Part shown: one piece after another, positions 53,813-61,983 of the stretch
Layout of the letters: every line of letters starts with the position of its first letter
Position numbering within the stretch: position 1 is the first letter of the stretch
Position numbers and translations under genes: made by a program
The notes under the pieces: generated by a model
The model's input: only the letters and a program-made list of their open reading frames with translations
What the model was told of the DNA's origin: nothing
Database searches by the model: none
Assembly: GCF_009696005.1 (NCBI RefSeq)
Contig: NZ_VUMV01000009.1
Location: 1 to 64,000 of the forward strand
DNA: 64,000 nt
From: Bilifractor porci
GTDB lineage: Bacteria > Bacillota > Clostridia > Lachnospirales > Lachnospiraceae
Direction: 5' to 3'

Positions 53813-55283
53813 AAAAAAGAATGAGACCGTTTCCCTGCATGTGACAGATTTGGGACGCCATGGGGAGGGGATCGGCAAAACTGCAGACGGATATACCCTC
53901 TTTGTTCCCGGCACGGTTCCCGGTGATGAAGTAGAGGCACTTATCCTAAAAGCCGGAAAAACATTTGGATACGGAAAACTGAGACAAATTCGGAAGGCCT
54001 CACCAGACCGGGTGGTTCCGGTATGCCCTTGCGCAGACAGCTGCGGAGGATGTCAGCTGCAGTTTATGAAATATGAGGCACAGCTGGCATGGAAGCAGAA
54101 AAAAGTCAGAGATGATCTGATCAGAATCGGAGGCATCCAGGAGCCTCCTCTTGAGCCGATCAGCGGTATGCAGAAAAAACTAAGGTATCGGAATAAAGCC
54201 CAGTTTCCGGTCGGCACGGGTAAAGATGGTAAGCCTGTGGCGGGATTTTACGCGGGACATTCCCACAGGATTGTTCCCTGCAGTGATTGTCAGCTTGGGG
54301 CAAAAGAAAATGCCACGGTTATCCGCGTAATTCTGGAATGGATGCAGGAATTTCATATACCTGCTTATGACGAACAAACCGGAAACGGGCTGGTTCGACA
54401 TGTGCTGATCCGAAAGGGGACAGCAACCGGAGAAATTCTGGTATGCCTTGTGATAAACAGCACAGCTCCGGAAAAAGACAACAGAAATCCGGGATATTCT
54501 CAAAAAAGAAGAAAAAAGAAAAAAGCGGAAGGACTGCGTACAGAATGGAAAAACGAACTGATACGCAGACTCACAGAAGCCGACAGCTTTTTTGAGGAAG
54601 GCAGTTTTCTGACAGGATTGACAATTAACTATAATCCTGAAAACACAAATGTAATTCTGGGGAAAAGGACGGAATGTATTTGGGGAAAACCCTATCTGCT
54701 TGACCGTCTGACATCAGAAAAATACGGCTTTTCTGTCACGTATCAGATATCCTCGCAATCCTTTTACCAGGTAAATCACGAACAGACACAGAAAATCTAT
54801 GAGAAAGTGCTGGATCTGGCAGAACTGACCGGTACAGAGACGGTTCTGGATCTGTACTGCGGGATCGGAACGATCTCCCTGTACCTGGCCCGCCGGGCTG
54901 CCCATGTTATTGGAGTGGAAATTGTTCCGCAGGCCATAGAGGATGCCAGAAAAAATGCGGAGCTGAATGATATTCAGCATGCGGAATTCTTTACGGGAAG
55001 AGCAGAGAAGGTTGTTCCGGAACTGGTTCGTCAAAAAAATATCCACGCAGATGTAGTCGTGGTGGATCCGCCCCGAAAGGGCTGCGACCCCGAACTGCTG
55101 CAAACAATCCTTCAGATATCTCCCGAAAAAATAATCTATGTCAGCTGCGATCCGGCCACATTGTCCAGGGATATAAAATACCTGACCGAGAATGGGTATC
55201 GACTGGCTTACGCAAAGCCCTACGACCAGTTTGGAATGACCGTCCACGTGGAGACGGTGTGCCTCTTAACCCGCATAAAATAA
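53802..55283 (+). CDS. rlmD: 23S rRNA (uracil-C5) methyltransferase RlmD-like
   Basis: A 493-residue TrmA-family enzyme. It has an N-terminal TRAM domain (TVSLHVTDLGRHGEGIGKTADG), the 4Fe-4S motif CPCADSCGGCQLQ, SAM motif VLDLYCGIGTISLY, and the catalytic segment VVDPPRKGCDPELL with the nucleophile in YVSCDPATLSRD. A basic loop, SQKRRKKKKAEG, is inserted near residue 232. Target in most bacteria is U747 or U1939 of 23S rRNA. It is the last host gene before the prophage, whose left end abuts its stop codon. Confidence 0.93.
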   Translation: MHSEKKNETVSLHVTDLGRHGEGIGKTADGYTLFVPGTVPGDEVEALILKAGKTFGYGKLRQIRKASPDRVVPVCPCADSCGGCQLQFMKYEAQLAWKQKKVRDDLIRIGGIQEPPLEPISGMQKKLRYRNKAQFPVGTGKDGKPVAGFYAGHSHRIVPCSDCQLGAKENATVIRVILEWMQEFHIPAYDEQTGNGLVRHVLIRKGTATGEILVCLVINSTAPEKDNRNPGYSQKRRKKKKAEGLRTEWKNELIRRLTEADSFFEEGSFLTGLTINYNPENTNVILGKRTECIWGKPYLLDRLTSEKYGFSVTYQISSQSFYQVNHEQTQKIYEKVLDLAELTGTETVLDLYCGIGTISLYLARRAAHVIGVEIVPQAIEDARKNAELNDIQHAEFFTGRAEKVVPELVRQKNIHADVVVVDPPRKGCDPELLQTILQISPEKIIYVSCDPATLSRDIKYLTENGYRLAYAKPYDQFGMTVHVETVCLLTRIK

Positions 55284-55317
55284 GGATTTTCATGGCTTTG
55301 ATGTGCCTAAAATATGC

Positions 55318-55339
55318 GATTTGCCACCGATTTGCCACC
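55318..55339 (+). other. Integrase arm-type direct repeats near the left attachment site
   Basis: GATTTGCCACC occurs twice without a gap (55318-55328 and 55329-55339), 35 bases behind rlmD and 68 bases from the integrase stop codon. Tandem short repeats here are typical arm-binding sites. The core of the attachment site is probably between 55270 and 55318, but the matching right end is not visible. Confidence 0.6.
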
Positions 55340-55361
55340 GTAATTTCAAAAATGACATAAA

Positions 55362-55396
55362 AATGCCGCTGAGCGTTCAATTTGTTCAGCGGCATT
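55362..55396 (-). terminator. Integrase terminator
   Basis: AATGCCGCTGA (55362-55372) pairs with TCAGCGGCATT (55386-55396). On the minus strand the stem is followed by TTTTTATGTCATTTTT, placing it behind the integrase stop codon. Confidence 0.85.
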
Positions 55397-55406
55397 GAAT
55401 TCAGTA

Positions 55407-56684
55407 TCATGCTAAATCTGTAATTCGTTCAAAGATTTCAACGGTTTCATTCTTCATGTTGTCAGTATCATGCACATATCGGTTAATTGTTGTCTGTACA
55501 TCAGCATGCCCTAATCTGTTTTGGACATCTTTGATAGGTGCACCCGCCTCCAGAAGCATGGTGGCATGGGTGTGACGTAAGGAATGATAATTAAACTCCA
55601 TATGAAGTTCAGTCCGGCATATCCGGCAGACGTATTTGAATGAATCTGTACTGATTGCTGAACCATCGGGTCGGACACAGACCAAATCAGCCTTTTCAAG
55701 AGAAACCGCTACATCTCGCGGAACACCGAACAAGCGGAAAATAGTGTCTCCCTTTTCGTCTTTTTCCGGTTTCAAGTAGTATTCTGTGAAATGTGATCCC
55801 AGTTCGATACGGTTCTTCTGCTTGCTTTTGTATGCGGCTTGCAATACGCCCTGAAGCGTTTTGCCGTATCGGATAACCCGCTTTGACGTCTCGGTTTTTG
55901 GTGATTGAAAATACCATTCTGACTTATCCATTTTTTCACGGCCTTTATCCAGAGAATCACGGACATCACCAAAATTCCGTTTTATAATCTGGCGGTCAAT
56001 AGTGATCGTTTGATTCTTCAGGTCGATTCTGTCCCATGTAAGACCAAAACATTCAGAAATCCGGACACCGGTATAATAGCCTATCATAATTGGCACATAG
56101 AACGGAGAGGATTCCGGAAAACGCTCCAGAACCCGTTTCATATCATCCTGGGGGATAAAATGATGAATCCCCAGCCTTCCTTCCCCGTATTCGTATTTTG
56201 GAAACTTCACCCTGTCAACCGGATTAAATTGTATATAATTCAGCGGTTCAACTGCATAATTTAACGCCGCTGAAAACGTCAGAATTATGTTCTTTAATGT
56301 TGATTTTGCAAAACCCTGTTTCTTCAGGTCGTTTGCATATTCCTGAATAGGTGCAGCGGTCAGCGCTTTCAGGTGATATGAACCAAATTGCGGCTTCAAA
56401 TGGTATTCTATAATTTTGACATAATTAAGCTGTGTATTGTACTTGCAATACATTTTTACATACTGATCAAACCATAGATCAAGGAAGTCGGCAACGGTGA
56501 TTTCGGACGGTGTGAATATCGTACCGGCGGTATTGTACTGATTCAGGGCGGCTGCAAGAGCTGCTTCTGCTTCCTTCTTTGTGGAGAAACCTCCTTTTTC
56601 CTTCTTTTGTCGTTTTCCGTTCACGGCTCCCATGTCAAAATAATATGACCACGTTTTCCCGCGTTTCCTTGTTCCACCTTTCAT
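55407..56684 (-). CDS. int: Phage tyrosine integrase
   Basis: About 425 residues with three parts: an N-terminal arm-binding domain (TWSYYFDMG, FSTKKEAEAALAAALNQY), a SAM-like core-binding domain, and the catalytic domain with Arg in YTGVRISECFGL, HSLRHTHA and the nucleophile Tyr in INRYVH. This is the usual layout of integrases of Firmicute phages and ICEs. ATG 56684 with AAAGGA upstream is preferred; the frame continues to 56837 through sequence without domain character. Confidence 0.95.
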   Translation of the reverse strand: MKGGTRKRGKTWSYYFDMGAVNGKRQKKEKGGFSTKKEAEAALAAALNQYNTAGTIFTPSEITVADFLDLWFDQYVKMYCKYNTQLNYVKIIEYHLKPQFGSYHLKALTAAPIQEYANDLKKQGFAKSTLKNIILTFSAALNYAVEPLNYIQFNPVDRVKFPKYEYGEGRLGIHHFIPQDDMKRVLERFPESSPFYVPIMIGYYTGVRISECFGLTWDRIDLKNQTITIDRQIIKRNFGDVRDSLDKGREKMDKSEWYFQSPKTETSKRVIRYGKTLQGVLQAAYKSKQKNRIELGSHFTEYYLKPEKDEKGDTIFRLFGVPRDVAVSLEKADLVCVRPDGSAISTDSFKYVCRICRTELHMEFNYHSLRHTHATMLLEAGAPIKDVQNRLGHADVQTTINRYVHDTDNMKNETVEIFERITDLA

Positions 56685-56829
56685 AATGCTATACGTCCTT
56701 TCTGCATTGATTAGAAAGGCTGGACAGGGTATAATATATATGTTCAGCCCTTCATTGCCTTGATCGGTTGTTCGTTCTTTGCCGTCCGGTGTTGCAGCAC
56801 TGGGCGGCTTTCTAGTCCTAAAGCAACTT

Positions 56830-57585
56830 TTACGCAACCAGAAGCTTCACAGAATCTTCTCGGCAGCTCCAAAGTACAGGGGTTATTCCATATTGGTTTA
56901 AGGCGTTAATTGCGTCTTTCGGTGAGCTCGATTCATCATTGATAAATGTAAACAGTTTCGCACCGTTATTCCTGGCATCCGTCGTATCTGTCCAACCGAA
57001 TATTATACTTCTGGCGCTGTCGTTCGTAAGATGATTGACAACTTTGATGTTCCTTTCGGGACTTTTCTTTGACTTCGGAATGCTAAAATCGTACATGGTC
57101 GGGAGACCGCTTTTTCCCGTAAATGAAGCTCCTTGGATATACCGCACGTCATTGCTTTCAAGGAAATCATGTACATCATCAACGAACACAGATTTTGCAT
57201 TTCTCTTTGAAAGAAAAAATAAATCATCTATTTTTAGCATACACTGAGAAAGCATGTGTTTTCGAAGCGGAAGATTATCTGGTGATGCTTCTGTATAAAG
57301 CGCCTGTTCTTCGTCCATCCGGATGCCGAACGATAGCAGGGTCTGGTCAAGCAAATCCTTTCTACGGCCTTTTGAAAGGCTTACACCGACGAGATCAAGA
57401 TTGTGGATAGTTGCACCATCATCTGTCAGTATAAATCCATCTTTTTTTTCAAGAATGTATATATCCATCATATCATTGCTACGGTTCAGATACGGCAAAG
57501 TTATCCGGTATACACCTTCACGTATTTCTGACTGTTGGATATTCGCATTCAACCAGTCTAAATATTGCAACTTAAAATCTTTCAT
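56830..57585 (-). CDS. DUF1828/DUF1829 protein
   Basis: A 251-residue cytoplasmic protein. The N-terminal half has the DUF1828 pattern (YRITLPYLNRSNDMMDIYILEKKDGFILTDDG), the C-terminal half DUF1829 (YDFSIPKSKKSPERNIKVVN). Such proteins are common next to phage and ICE integrases in Firmicutes and have no established function. Stop lies upstream of the integrase start region; a DUF6978-type gene precedes it by 8 bases. The pair may be a toxin-antitoxin or exclusion module; that is a guess. Confidence 0.75.
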   Translation of the reverse strand: MKDFKLQYLDWLNANIQQSEIREGVYRITLPYLNRSNDMMDIYILEKKDGFILTDDGATIHNLDLVGVSLSKGRRKDLLDQTLLSFGIRMDEEQALYTEASPDNLPLRKHMLSQCMLKIDDLFFLSKRNAKSVFVDDVHDFLESNDVRYIQGASFTGKSGLPTMYDFSIPKSKKSPERNIKVVNHLTNDSARSIIFGWTDTTDARNNGAKLFTFINDESSSPKDAINALNQYGITPVLWSCREDSVKLLVA

Positions 57586-57593
57586 AGCATCAC

Positions 57594-58028
57594 CTACAAT
57601 ACCATTTGAATATTATCGGGAACGATAATATTACAAAATTCACAAAATCTATAAAAATATTCTTGAAAAGAATTATAGATTTCAAAACCGTATTTGTCGA
57701 TATCATAAGCCCATCGGTCTGCATAACCCTCTCTGTATATATGAATGTGATTTCTTCCAACTTTTGTACCATCAGGATTCATATGATCTGGAGAGTTAAT
57801 ATCCAATCGTACAAGAACGTCATTAGTTTCATATCTTTCTTGAAATTTACATTTAAATTCTATCTTCCCCCTTCTGTCAATATCAAAATAAAAAGTGTTT
57901 TTTCCTTTTTCATCAGAAAGCTCGAATATCCCTGATTCTCCAGATTTTGCAATTTTCCTATTCCGCCCATTGAAAATTTTTTTCATTGCAATCAGTGCGT
58001 CTGCTTGAGTTTGTGTTAATTCACTCAT
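57594..58028 (-). CDS. DUF6978-type protein
   Basis: About 144 residues, rich in aromatic and charged residues, beginning SELTQTQADALIAMKKIF and containing FYFDIDRRGKIEFKCKFQ and NHIHIYREGYADRWAYDIDKYG. It resembles the DUF6978 family of phage and ICE genes. The repeated HIHIYREG-type strands suggest a small beta-rich nuclease-like or immunity-like fold, but no catalytic motif is certain. ATG 58028 is preferred to 58052. It is 8 bases from DUF1828/1829, so the two are co-translated. Confidence 0.68.
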   Translation of the reverse strand: MSELTQTQADALIAMKKIFNGRNRKIAKSGESGIFELSDEKGKNTFYFDIDRRGKIEFKCKFQERYETNDVLVRLDINSPDHMNPDGTKVGRNHIHIYREGYADRWAYDIDKYGFEIYNSFQEYFYRFCEFCNIIVPDNIQMVL

Positions 58029-58130
58029 GAATCTGTTCCCTTTTCTAATCAATCTTAAAATAATTGACTGATAGCCCTTTACAGCTTTCCCCTTACATCC
58101 GTAACCCTTCCGACTTGTTGCAGATTGATC

Positions 58131-58517
58131 TTAATTTTCAAGGGCATATTCTGAGATCATTCTCCCTATAGCACCAATATCAACGTTTCCCTTAAATTCA
58201 AATGTTGCTTTGAATCCATTTGAAAACCATATCACCAGCTCAGAATCTGGAAATATCTCAGCAAACCCCACCGTTTGAATAGAGAAAAATTGTATCTTTG
58301 AATATGGCAAAGATGAAAATGATTTTCTTTTCCCGGTGATTCCCTGAACATCAATAGAAATAATCCGTTTATTTGTAAATAACAGTTGATCTCGAATAGT
58401 CTTAAATGCAGATAGGACAGTTTCACCCTCAACAAGAAGCCCGTTCACTTCTTTTATTACGTTTTTTGTATCAGTAGGTTTCAGATCCCATACAGATTCT
58501 TTATTGAAGTTAATCAT
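58131..58517 (-). CDS. Bacterial PH-domain protein
   Basis: A 128-residue protein with a single bacterial pleckstrin-homology fold: LLVEGETVLSAFKTIRDQLLFTNKRIISID, the LPYSKIQFFSIQTVG strand and the final helix IGAIGRMISEYALEN. Such bPH_1 proteins are frequent in phage lysogeny regions; function unknown. Downstream of the S24 remnant. Confidence 0.78.
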   Translation of the reverse strand: MINFNKESVWDLKPTDTKNVIKEVNGLLVEGETVLSAFKTIRDQLLFTNKRIISIDVQGITGKRKSFSSLPYSKIQFFSIQTVGFAEIFPDSELVIWFSNGFKATFEFKGNVDIGAIGRMISEYALEN

Positions 58518-58540
58518 AATTTCCCACCCATTTAGATCAA

Positions 58541-58670
58541 TTATTTTGTTTTATGATAAACACCTATCATTTCCCCAACGATTGATACGTTTTCCGGGTT
58601 TTCTATAATGGGCTTGTATTGATCGTTGCATGGCTGCAAGATCAGATGCCCGTTTTACGGTGATGCAATT
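58541..58670 (-). pseudogene. C-terminal remnant of an S24 (LexA/repressor-type) peptidase gene
   Basis: On the minus strand one frame reads GHLILQPCNDQYKPIIENPE and then VSIVGEMIGVYHK before a stop at 58541-58543, which is how LexA- and repressor-type S24 proteins end. Upstream, in another frame, ITVKR appears, so the fragment carries at least one frameshift, and the rest of the gene is missing. An intact S24 repressor lies at 59545-60189. The remaining sequence to 58791 holds a GGCATAG/CTATGCC hairpin (58703-58722). Confidence 0.6.
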
Positions 58671-58791
58671 CATCAACAAATCAGGCAGAAATAATTCCAG
58701 CCGGCATAGCGACGACTATGCCATGCCGCTGGGTCATCTGCTTATAGGTCAGAAACTCGACCAGGTTCCGCGCAAAACGATCTAGGAGAGA

Positions 58792-59490
58792 TTAAAGTCC
58801 GAGCTGATCTGCTGCATAGGTTGCCTGATCGACCGTAAATTTGTCACCGTAGTCAGAAGATAACTGGTCGATTAAGCTATCGCGTGAAAAGCCCCCCATA
58901 TCCAGATAACTCTGCCCGGCTTCGACTGCTTCAGCATTCCAATCGGCACCACAATTATCTGCCGCGTAGGTTGCCTGTTCTACGGTATATTTATCACCGT
59001 AATCAGAAGATAACTGATCAATTAACCCCTGATAGGAAAATCCGCTGTAATCCAGATAATCTTTTGCAGATCGGAGTGCCTGTTCATTCCAGTCTGCGCC
59101 ACAGTTATCTGCAGCGTAAGTAGCATCTTCTACGGAGAACTGATCTCCATAATCGGAAGACAGCTGATCTATCAAGCCCTGATAAGAAAAACCGCTCATT
59201 GCTAAGTAAGATTTTGCGGATAGAAGCGCTTGTTGCTGGCTGGCTGTTGCACCTTCGGGAAGCGCGGCGTCTGTTGGTTCAGGAGTTGATATCATTGTTG
59301 GCTCTGGGGTAGATGTTTCAGCCAGTTCCGAAGTTGTTACAGCTGTTGGATCTGGTGTGGATGTCGGTACTGAAGTGGCGGCTACAGTAGGTTTGGGCGT
59401 AGATTCTGCAGAGGTAGATCCGCTTGATGCTCCACATCCGGTAAGACAGAACGTAAGTGTAAGTGTTAATAGGACCATTTGCTTTTTCAT
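58792..59490 (-). CDS. Ltp-type surface lipoprotein, likely superinfection exclusion
   Basis: A 232-residue lipoprotein. Signal peptide with lipobox LTGC (lipidated Cys19), a Thr/Pro/Glu-rich spacer (about 25-80), then three tandem repeats of 50 residues (about 88-132, 138-182, 188-232) sharing GFSYQGLIDQLSSDYGD and ATYAADNCGADW. These are Ltp/host-cell-surface-exposed lipoprotein domains (PF07553). In Streptococcus thermophilus phage TP-J34 the two-repeat Ltp blocks DNA injection of related phages. Its place in the lysogeny cluster fits the same role here. Three repeats rather than two is notable. Confidence 0.88.
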   Translation of the reverse strand: MKKQMVLLTLTLTFCLTGCGASSGSTSAESTPKPTVAATSVPTSTPDPTAVTTSELAETSTPEPTMISTPEPTDAALPEGATASQQQALLSAKSYLAMSGFSYQGLIDQLSSDYGDQFSVEDATYAADNCGADWNEQALRSAKDYLDYSGFSYQGLIDQLSSDYGDKYTVEQATYAADNCGADWNAEAVEAGQSYLDMGGFSRDSLIDQLSSDYGDKFTVDQATYAADQLGL

Positions 59491-59544
59491 TTTTCTTCTC
59501 CTCTTGAATTGAAATTATTATCAACCGTCCTATTACGGATTGAT

Positions 59545-60189
59545 TTACAGTTTTCCTCTTACTTCCGTAACTCTTCCTACAATTTTCACAGGCAATTCTT
59601 CTATTTCCTGACGGGAATAATACATTGGGGCAATGCTGGCATTGTCGGATAGCAGCGCCAATCCGTCCTCATATCGTTTTATACGCTTGCATGTTGCATG
59701 ATCGCCGTTTACGGTGGCAATAATTACGTCACCGTCTTCCCATCCCAAATCGGTGTCAAAAATGACTGTATCGCCGTCCTGAATCCGGGGAATCATACTG
59801 CTTCCTTCAATACGACAGGCGCGAACGTGATCTCCGGGGTCTTTGTCGTAGTCAATCCATTCCAAAACATCCTCTTCGGCATACATAGGCTTGCCAGCAG
59901 CTACAGTGGTTAGAATAGGGATGCGGTAGCGACCAAACGGAACATCAGTCCGGAGAACGTTTGAGCGGTCGGGATTATTTTCAAGTAAATCTGATTTATT
60001 AATTCCCAACCAGTTGCAAATACTTTGTACTTTATCAATTCTTGGCATGGTTTGACCAGTACACCATTTTGCTGTTGTTGCGGTAGTAACATGCATATAA
60101 CGTGCGAGATCTGCTTGATTGTATCCATTTAACTCTAAATAATGTCTTAATCTTTTTGCAAAAATTTTTCTTAGTTCTTCGTCTGCCAT
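59545..60189 (-). CDS. S24-type phage repressor (cI-like)
   Basis: A 214-residue repressor. N-terminal HTH (YNQADLARYMHVTTATTAKW), then a self-cleavage site Ala-Gly in VAAGKP, and the S24 catalytic dyad: Ser in EGSSMIPR and Lys in ATCKRIKR. It would keep the prophage silent and lose activity by RecA-stimulated cleavage. Divergent from a Cro-like gene over a region with repeated ACTAACTT motifs. Confidence 0.93.
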   Translation of the reverse strand: MADEELRKIFAKRLRHYLELNGYNQADLARYMHVTTATTAKWCTGQTMPRIDKVQSICNWLGINKSDLLENNPDRSNVLRTDVPFGRYRIPILTTVAAGKPMYAEEDVLEWIDYDKDPGDHVRACRIEGSSMIPRIQDGDTVIFDTDLGWEDGDVIIATVNGDHATCKRIKRYEDGLALLSDNASIAPMYYSRQEIEELPVKIVGRVTEVRGKL

Positions 60190-60238
60190 TGATTTCTCTC
60201 TCCATTTGACTACTCATGAGAGCATGATACATCTTTTT

Positions 60239-60309
60239 AGTTAGTAAATCTACCAAAAAAATTACAGAAAAACTAACTTTAATATTGACAATACTAACTT
60301 ATAAGTAGT
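60239..60309. promoter_or_regulatory. Phage switch region with operator repeats
   Basis: ACTAACTT-type half-sites occur at 60239-60245 (as AGTTAGT), 60272-60279 and in the 17-bp near-palindrome ACTAACTTATAAGTAGT (60293-60309). A plus-strand promoter TTGACA (60285-60290) with TAGTAT (60309-60314) straddles the last one. The layout is that of a lambdoid-style operator set between repressor and Cro genes. Confidence 0.75.
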
Positions 60310-60340
60310 AGTATATGCAATGAAAGGAGGGCGCTGCATA

Positions 60341-60553
60341 ATGATTCATCTAAAAGCAGCCAGAGTTAATGCAGGAATGACTCAGGAGGATGTGAGAGAA
60401 TTTCTTCTTAAAAATGGCTATAATACGGCAATATCCACCATTTCAAATTGGGAATCTGAAAAAACCTTTCCACCTGTAAATATTTTCAAATTGCTGTGCC
60501 GTAGATATGGGTTAAAAATGGATGATATTTTTATACCCGAAACACTAACTTAA
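60341..60553 (+). CDS. Cro-like HTH protein
   Basis: A 70-residue HTH protein with one XRE-type domain: AARVNAGMTQEDVREFLLKNG, then ISTISNWESEKTFPP. First gene of the rightward early region, divergent from the repressor. ATG 60341 with AAAGGAGG upstream is chosen. Its stop codon lies in a second copy of the operator (60544-60560). Confidence 0.85.
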   Translation: MIHLKAARVNAGMTQEDVREFLLKNGYNTAISTISNWESEKTFPPVNIFKLLCRRYGLKMDDIFIPETLT

Positions 60554-60560
60554 AAGTAGT
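60544..60560 (+). promoter_or_regulatory. Third operator copy at the end of the Cro-like gene
   Basis: ACTAACTTAAAAGTAGT differs from the site at 60293-60309 at one base in the centre (A for T). It overlaps the last codons and stop of the Cro-like gene and lies before the next HTH gene, so it could control that gene too. Confidence 0.7.
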
Positions 60561-60679
60561 GAAATAAAGTGGGTTACTTTTCCTAATTAAAAAATTACAG
60601 ACTAAGCCATAGGAGTGAAAGAACTGATTAGAGAAAACATGAAGCCAACAAAAAGAGAGGAGAAGCACAGAAAACGGCA

Positions 60680-60886
60680 ATGATCGCAACGAAAAAGCTC
60701 GCAGGGATTATAAAAGAGAAAAAAGTGAATATCAGATGGCTTTCATCGGTGACAGGACTGCCGTATATGAACCTGTATAACAGCCTGAGAAGCTCCCAAA
60801 GAAGCAGAGAACTGCGAGCGGATGAGTTGCTCCTAGTATGTGATGCAATTGGTGTTGATCCACGGTGCTTATTACAAAAAAGCTGA
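60680..60886 (+). CDS. Small HTH protein
   Basis: A 68-residue protein with an XRE-like HTH: LAGIIKEKKVNIRWLSSVTG, then LRADELLLVCDAIGVDPRCLL. Probably an early phage regulator. The ribosome site (GAGGAG at 60656) is rather far from ATG 60680, so the start is less certain. Part of this gene is present again, inverted and decayed, at 61248-61283. Confidence 0.7.
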   Translation: MIATKKLAGIIKEKKVNIRWLSSVTGLPYMNLYNSLRSSQRSRELRADELLLVCDAIGVDPRCLLQKS

Positions 60887-61372
60887 CAGAGATGTGGCCT
60901 CCATCAGCTTCTTGCCAAATTTGTTTACTCTTGGCGTTTTGCAGGTTTTCACCGCACCCGGCCACATCAAATGCTTCTATTAAACGCTTTGCCACTTTCG
61001 CTGTTTTGGTTCAGCACTGCCTAATCGCTGGCAAATGACCGGAGATTCATCATGGCGTGGCTATTCGCGGTAGCCATGATGTAGATCTACAATTACCCAG
61101 TTTTAAGTGTCGTGGTGCCACTATGTGCGGCCAATCAAAAGAGAGCAGGCAAAGTCAAAAGTTTGGTCAAAGGACCACGCTCCTTTCTTTGCCATGTAGG
61201 CATTTATATTTTAACACAGCGATAAAAGCATCAAAAGGGGTTTTCGGCTGTTATATAGGTTCGTATACGGCAGTTCCGACAGACAAAGGACATCACAGAA
61301 AAAAGAGGCGAGATAAAAAGAAAACGAGAAAGAGAGGAATAAGCAATGACCGAAAATAAGGGAGGCGATCAT
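60887..61372. other. 486-bp gap: hairpin-rich, with an inverted HTH gene fragment
   Basis: No supported gene. The sequence begins with an AAGCTGA/TCAGCTT hairpin (60880-60911) and contains inverted repeats GATGTGGCC/GGCCACATC (60890-60968) and a compound stem CATCA...TGATG with TGGCTA/TAGCCA inside (61049-61082). Positions 61248-61283, read on the minus strand, give ELPYTNLYNS, a decayed copy of TGLPYMNLYNS of the upstream HTH gene. A 100-codon open frame at 61057-61359 spans this composite and is probably accidental. Confidence 0.55.
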
Positions 61373-61765
61373 ATGTTGTTTAAGGATTGTTTAGCCGCAG
61401 CAATGCGGGAGAAGAATATGACAGGCAGCGATCTTTCCCGAATAACCGGAATCGGGAAATCCAGTATCAGCTAGTATCTTACCGGAAAAAATATTCCATC
61501 CACGGAGAGAATGAGGGTTTTGGAGGAAACGCTTGAGGCAGATTTTTCAGCGTCCGCCATCAAGGAGGCTCATGATCCGTCTGGTTTTCACCGGGCAAAG
61601 GTTGATGCAGTGGCGAGGGCTATGGGGATGAATGCGGGAACCTTGAGAAAAGGGATTCGGCAGGGCGCGTTCCCCTGGGCGTATGGAATCCGCACATCAT
61701 CCAACCGATGGGTGTATGTGATCAACCAGGAAAAGCTAGAAGCCACGGAAGGACTGAAACTATGA
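61373..61765 (+). pseudogene. HTH-type early gene interrupted by an amber codon
   Basis: From ATG 61373 (ribosome site GGGAGG) the frame reads LFKDCLAAAMREKNMTGSDL, then RITGIGKSSIS, a TAG at 61472-61474 and YLTGKNIPSTERMRVLEE; a Gln codon CAG at the TAG would give the usual ISQYLTGK helix. The frame then runs without another stop to 61765 and ends in a second HTH-like part with RKGIRQGAFPWAYGI, typical of phage proteins. Either the gene is broken or the C-terminal part is restarted at ATG 61511. Confidence 0.75.
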
Positions 61766-61983
61766 TTCTGGAAATTTACCGGGGTAACGGCCTCACAGAG
61801 TTAATTGAGGAGTCAGAGTATGAGCTGGAAAAATCACATCAAGCTAATCAGCAGATTAGCAGCGGTATACCTTCTTTTCCTCCCAATAGCCGGAACAATG
61901 GGAAGGTCAAGGGGTACTTTATTGGCCGGGACGGCATCCCTATTGTATTTAATCGTCTGCTACATAGCGGACGGAAAAAATAG
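61762..61983 (+). CDS. Small phage protein overlapping the HTH gene by ATGA
   Basis: A 73-codon frame starting in the stop codon of the preceding gene (ATGA). The first part, LEIYRGNGLTELIEESEYEL, is acidic and helical and looks coding; the second half overlaps a membrane-protein frame (61820-61993). Only one of the two second halves is likely to be used. Confidence 0.4.
   Translation: MILEIYRGNGLTELIEESEYELEKSHQANQQISSGIPSFPPNSRNNGKVKGYFIGRDGIPIVFNRLLHSGRKK

Noticed and set aside
61057-61359. 100-codon frame in the prophage gap
   Set aside because: It spans hairpins and an inverted gene fragment and has no domain or ribosome site.
61472-61474. Pyrrolysine or recoded TAG
   Set aside because: A CAG to TAG change in a decaying phage gene is simpler and no pyrrolysine genes are in view.
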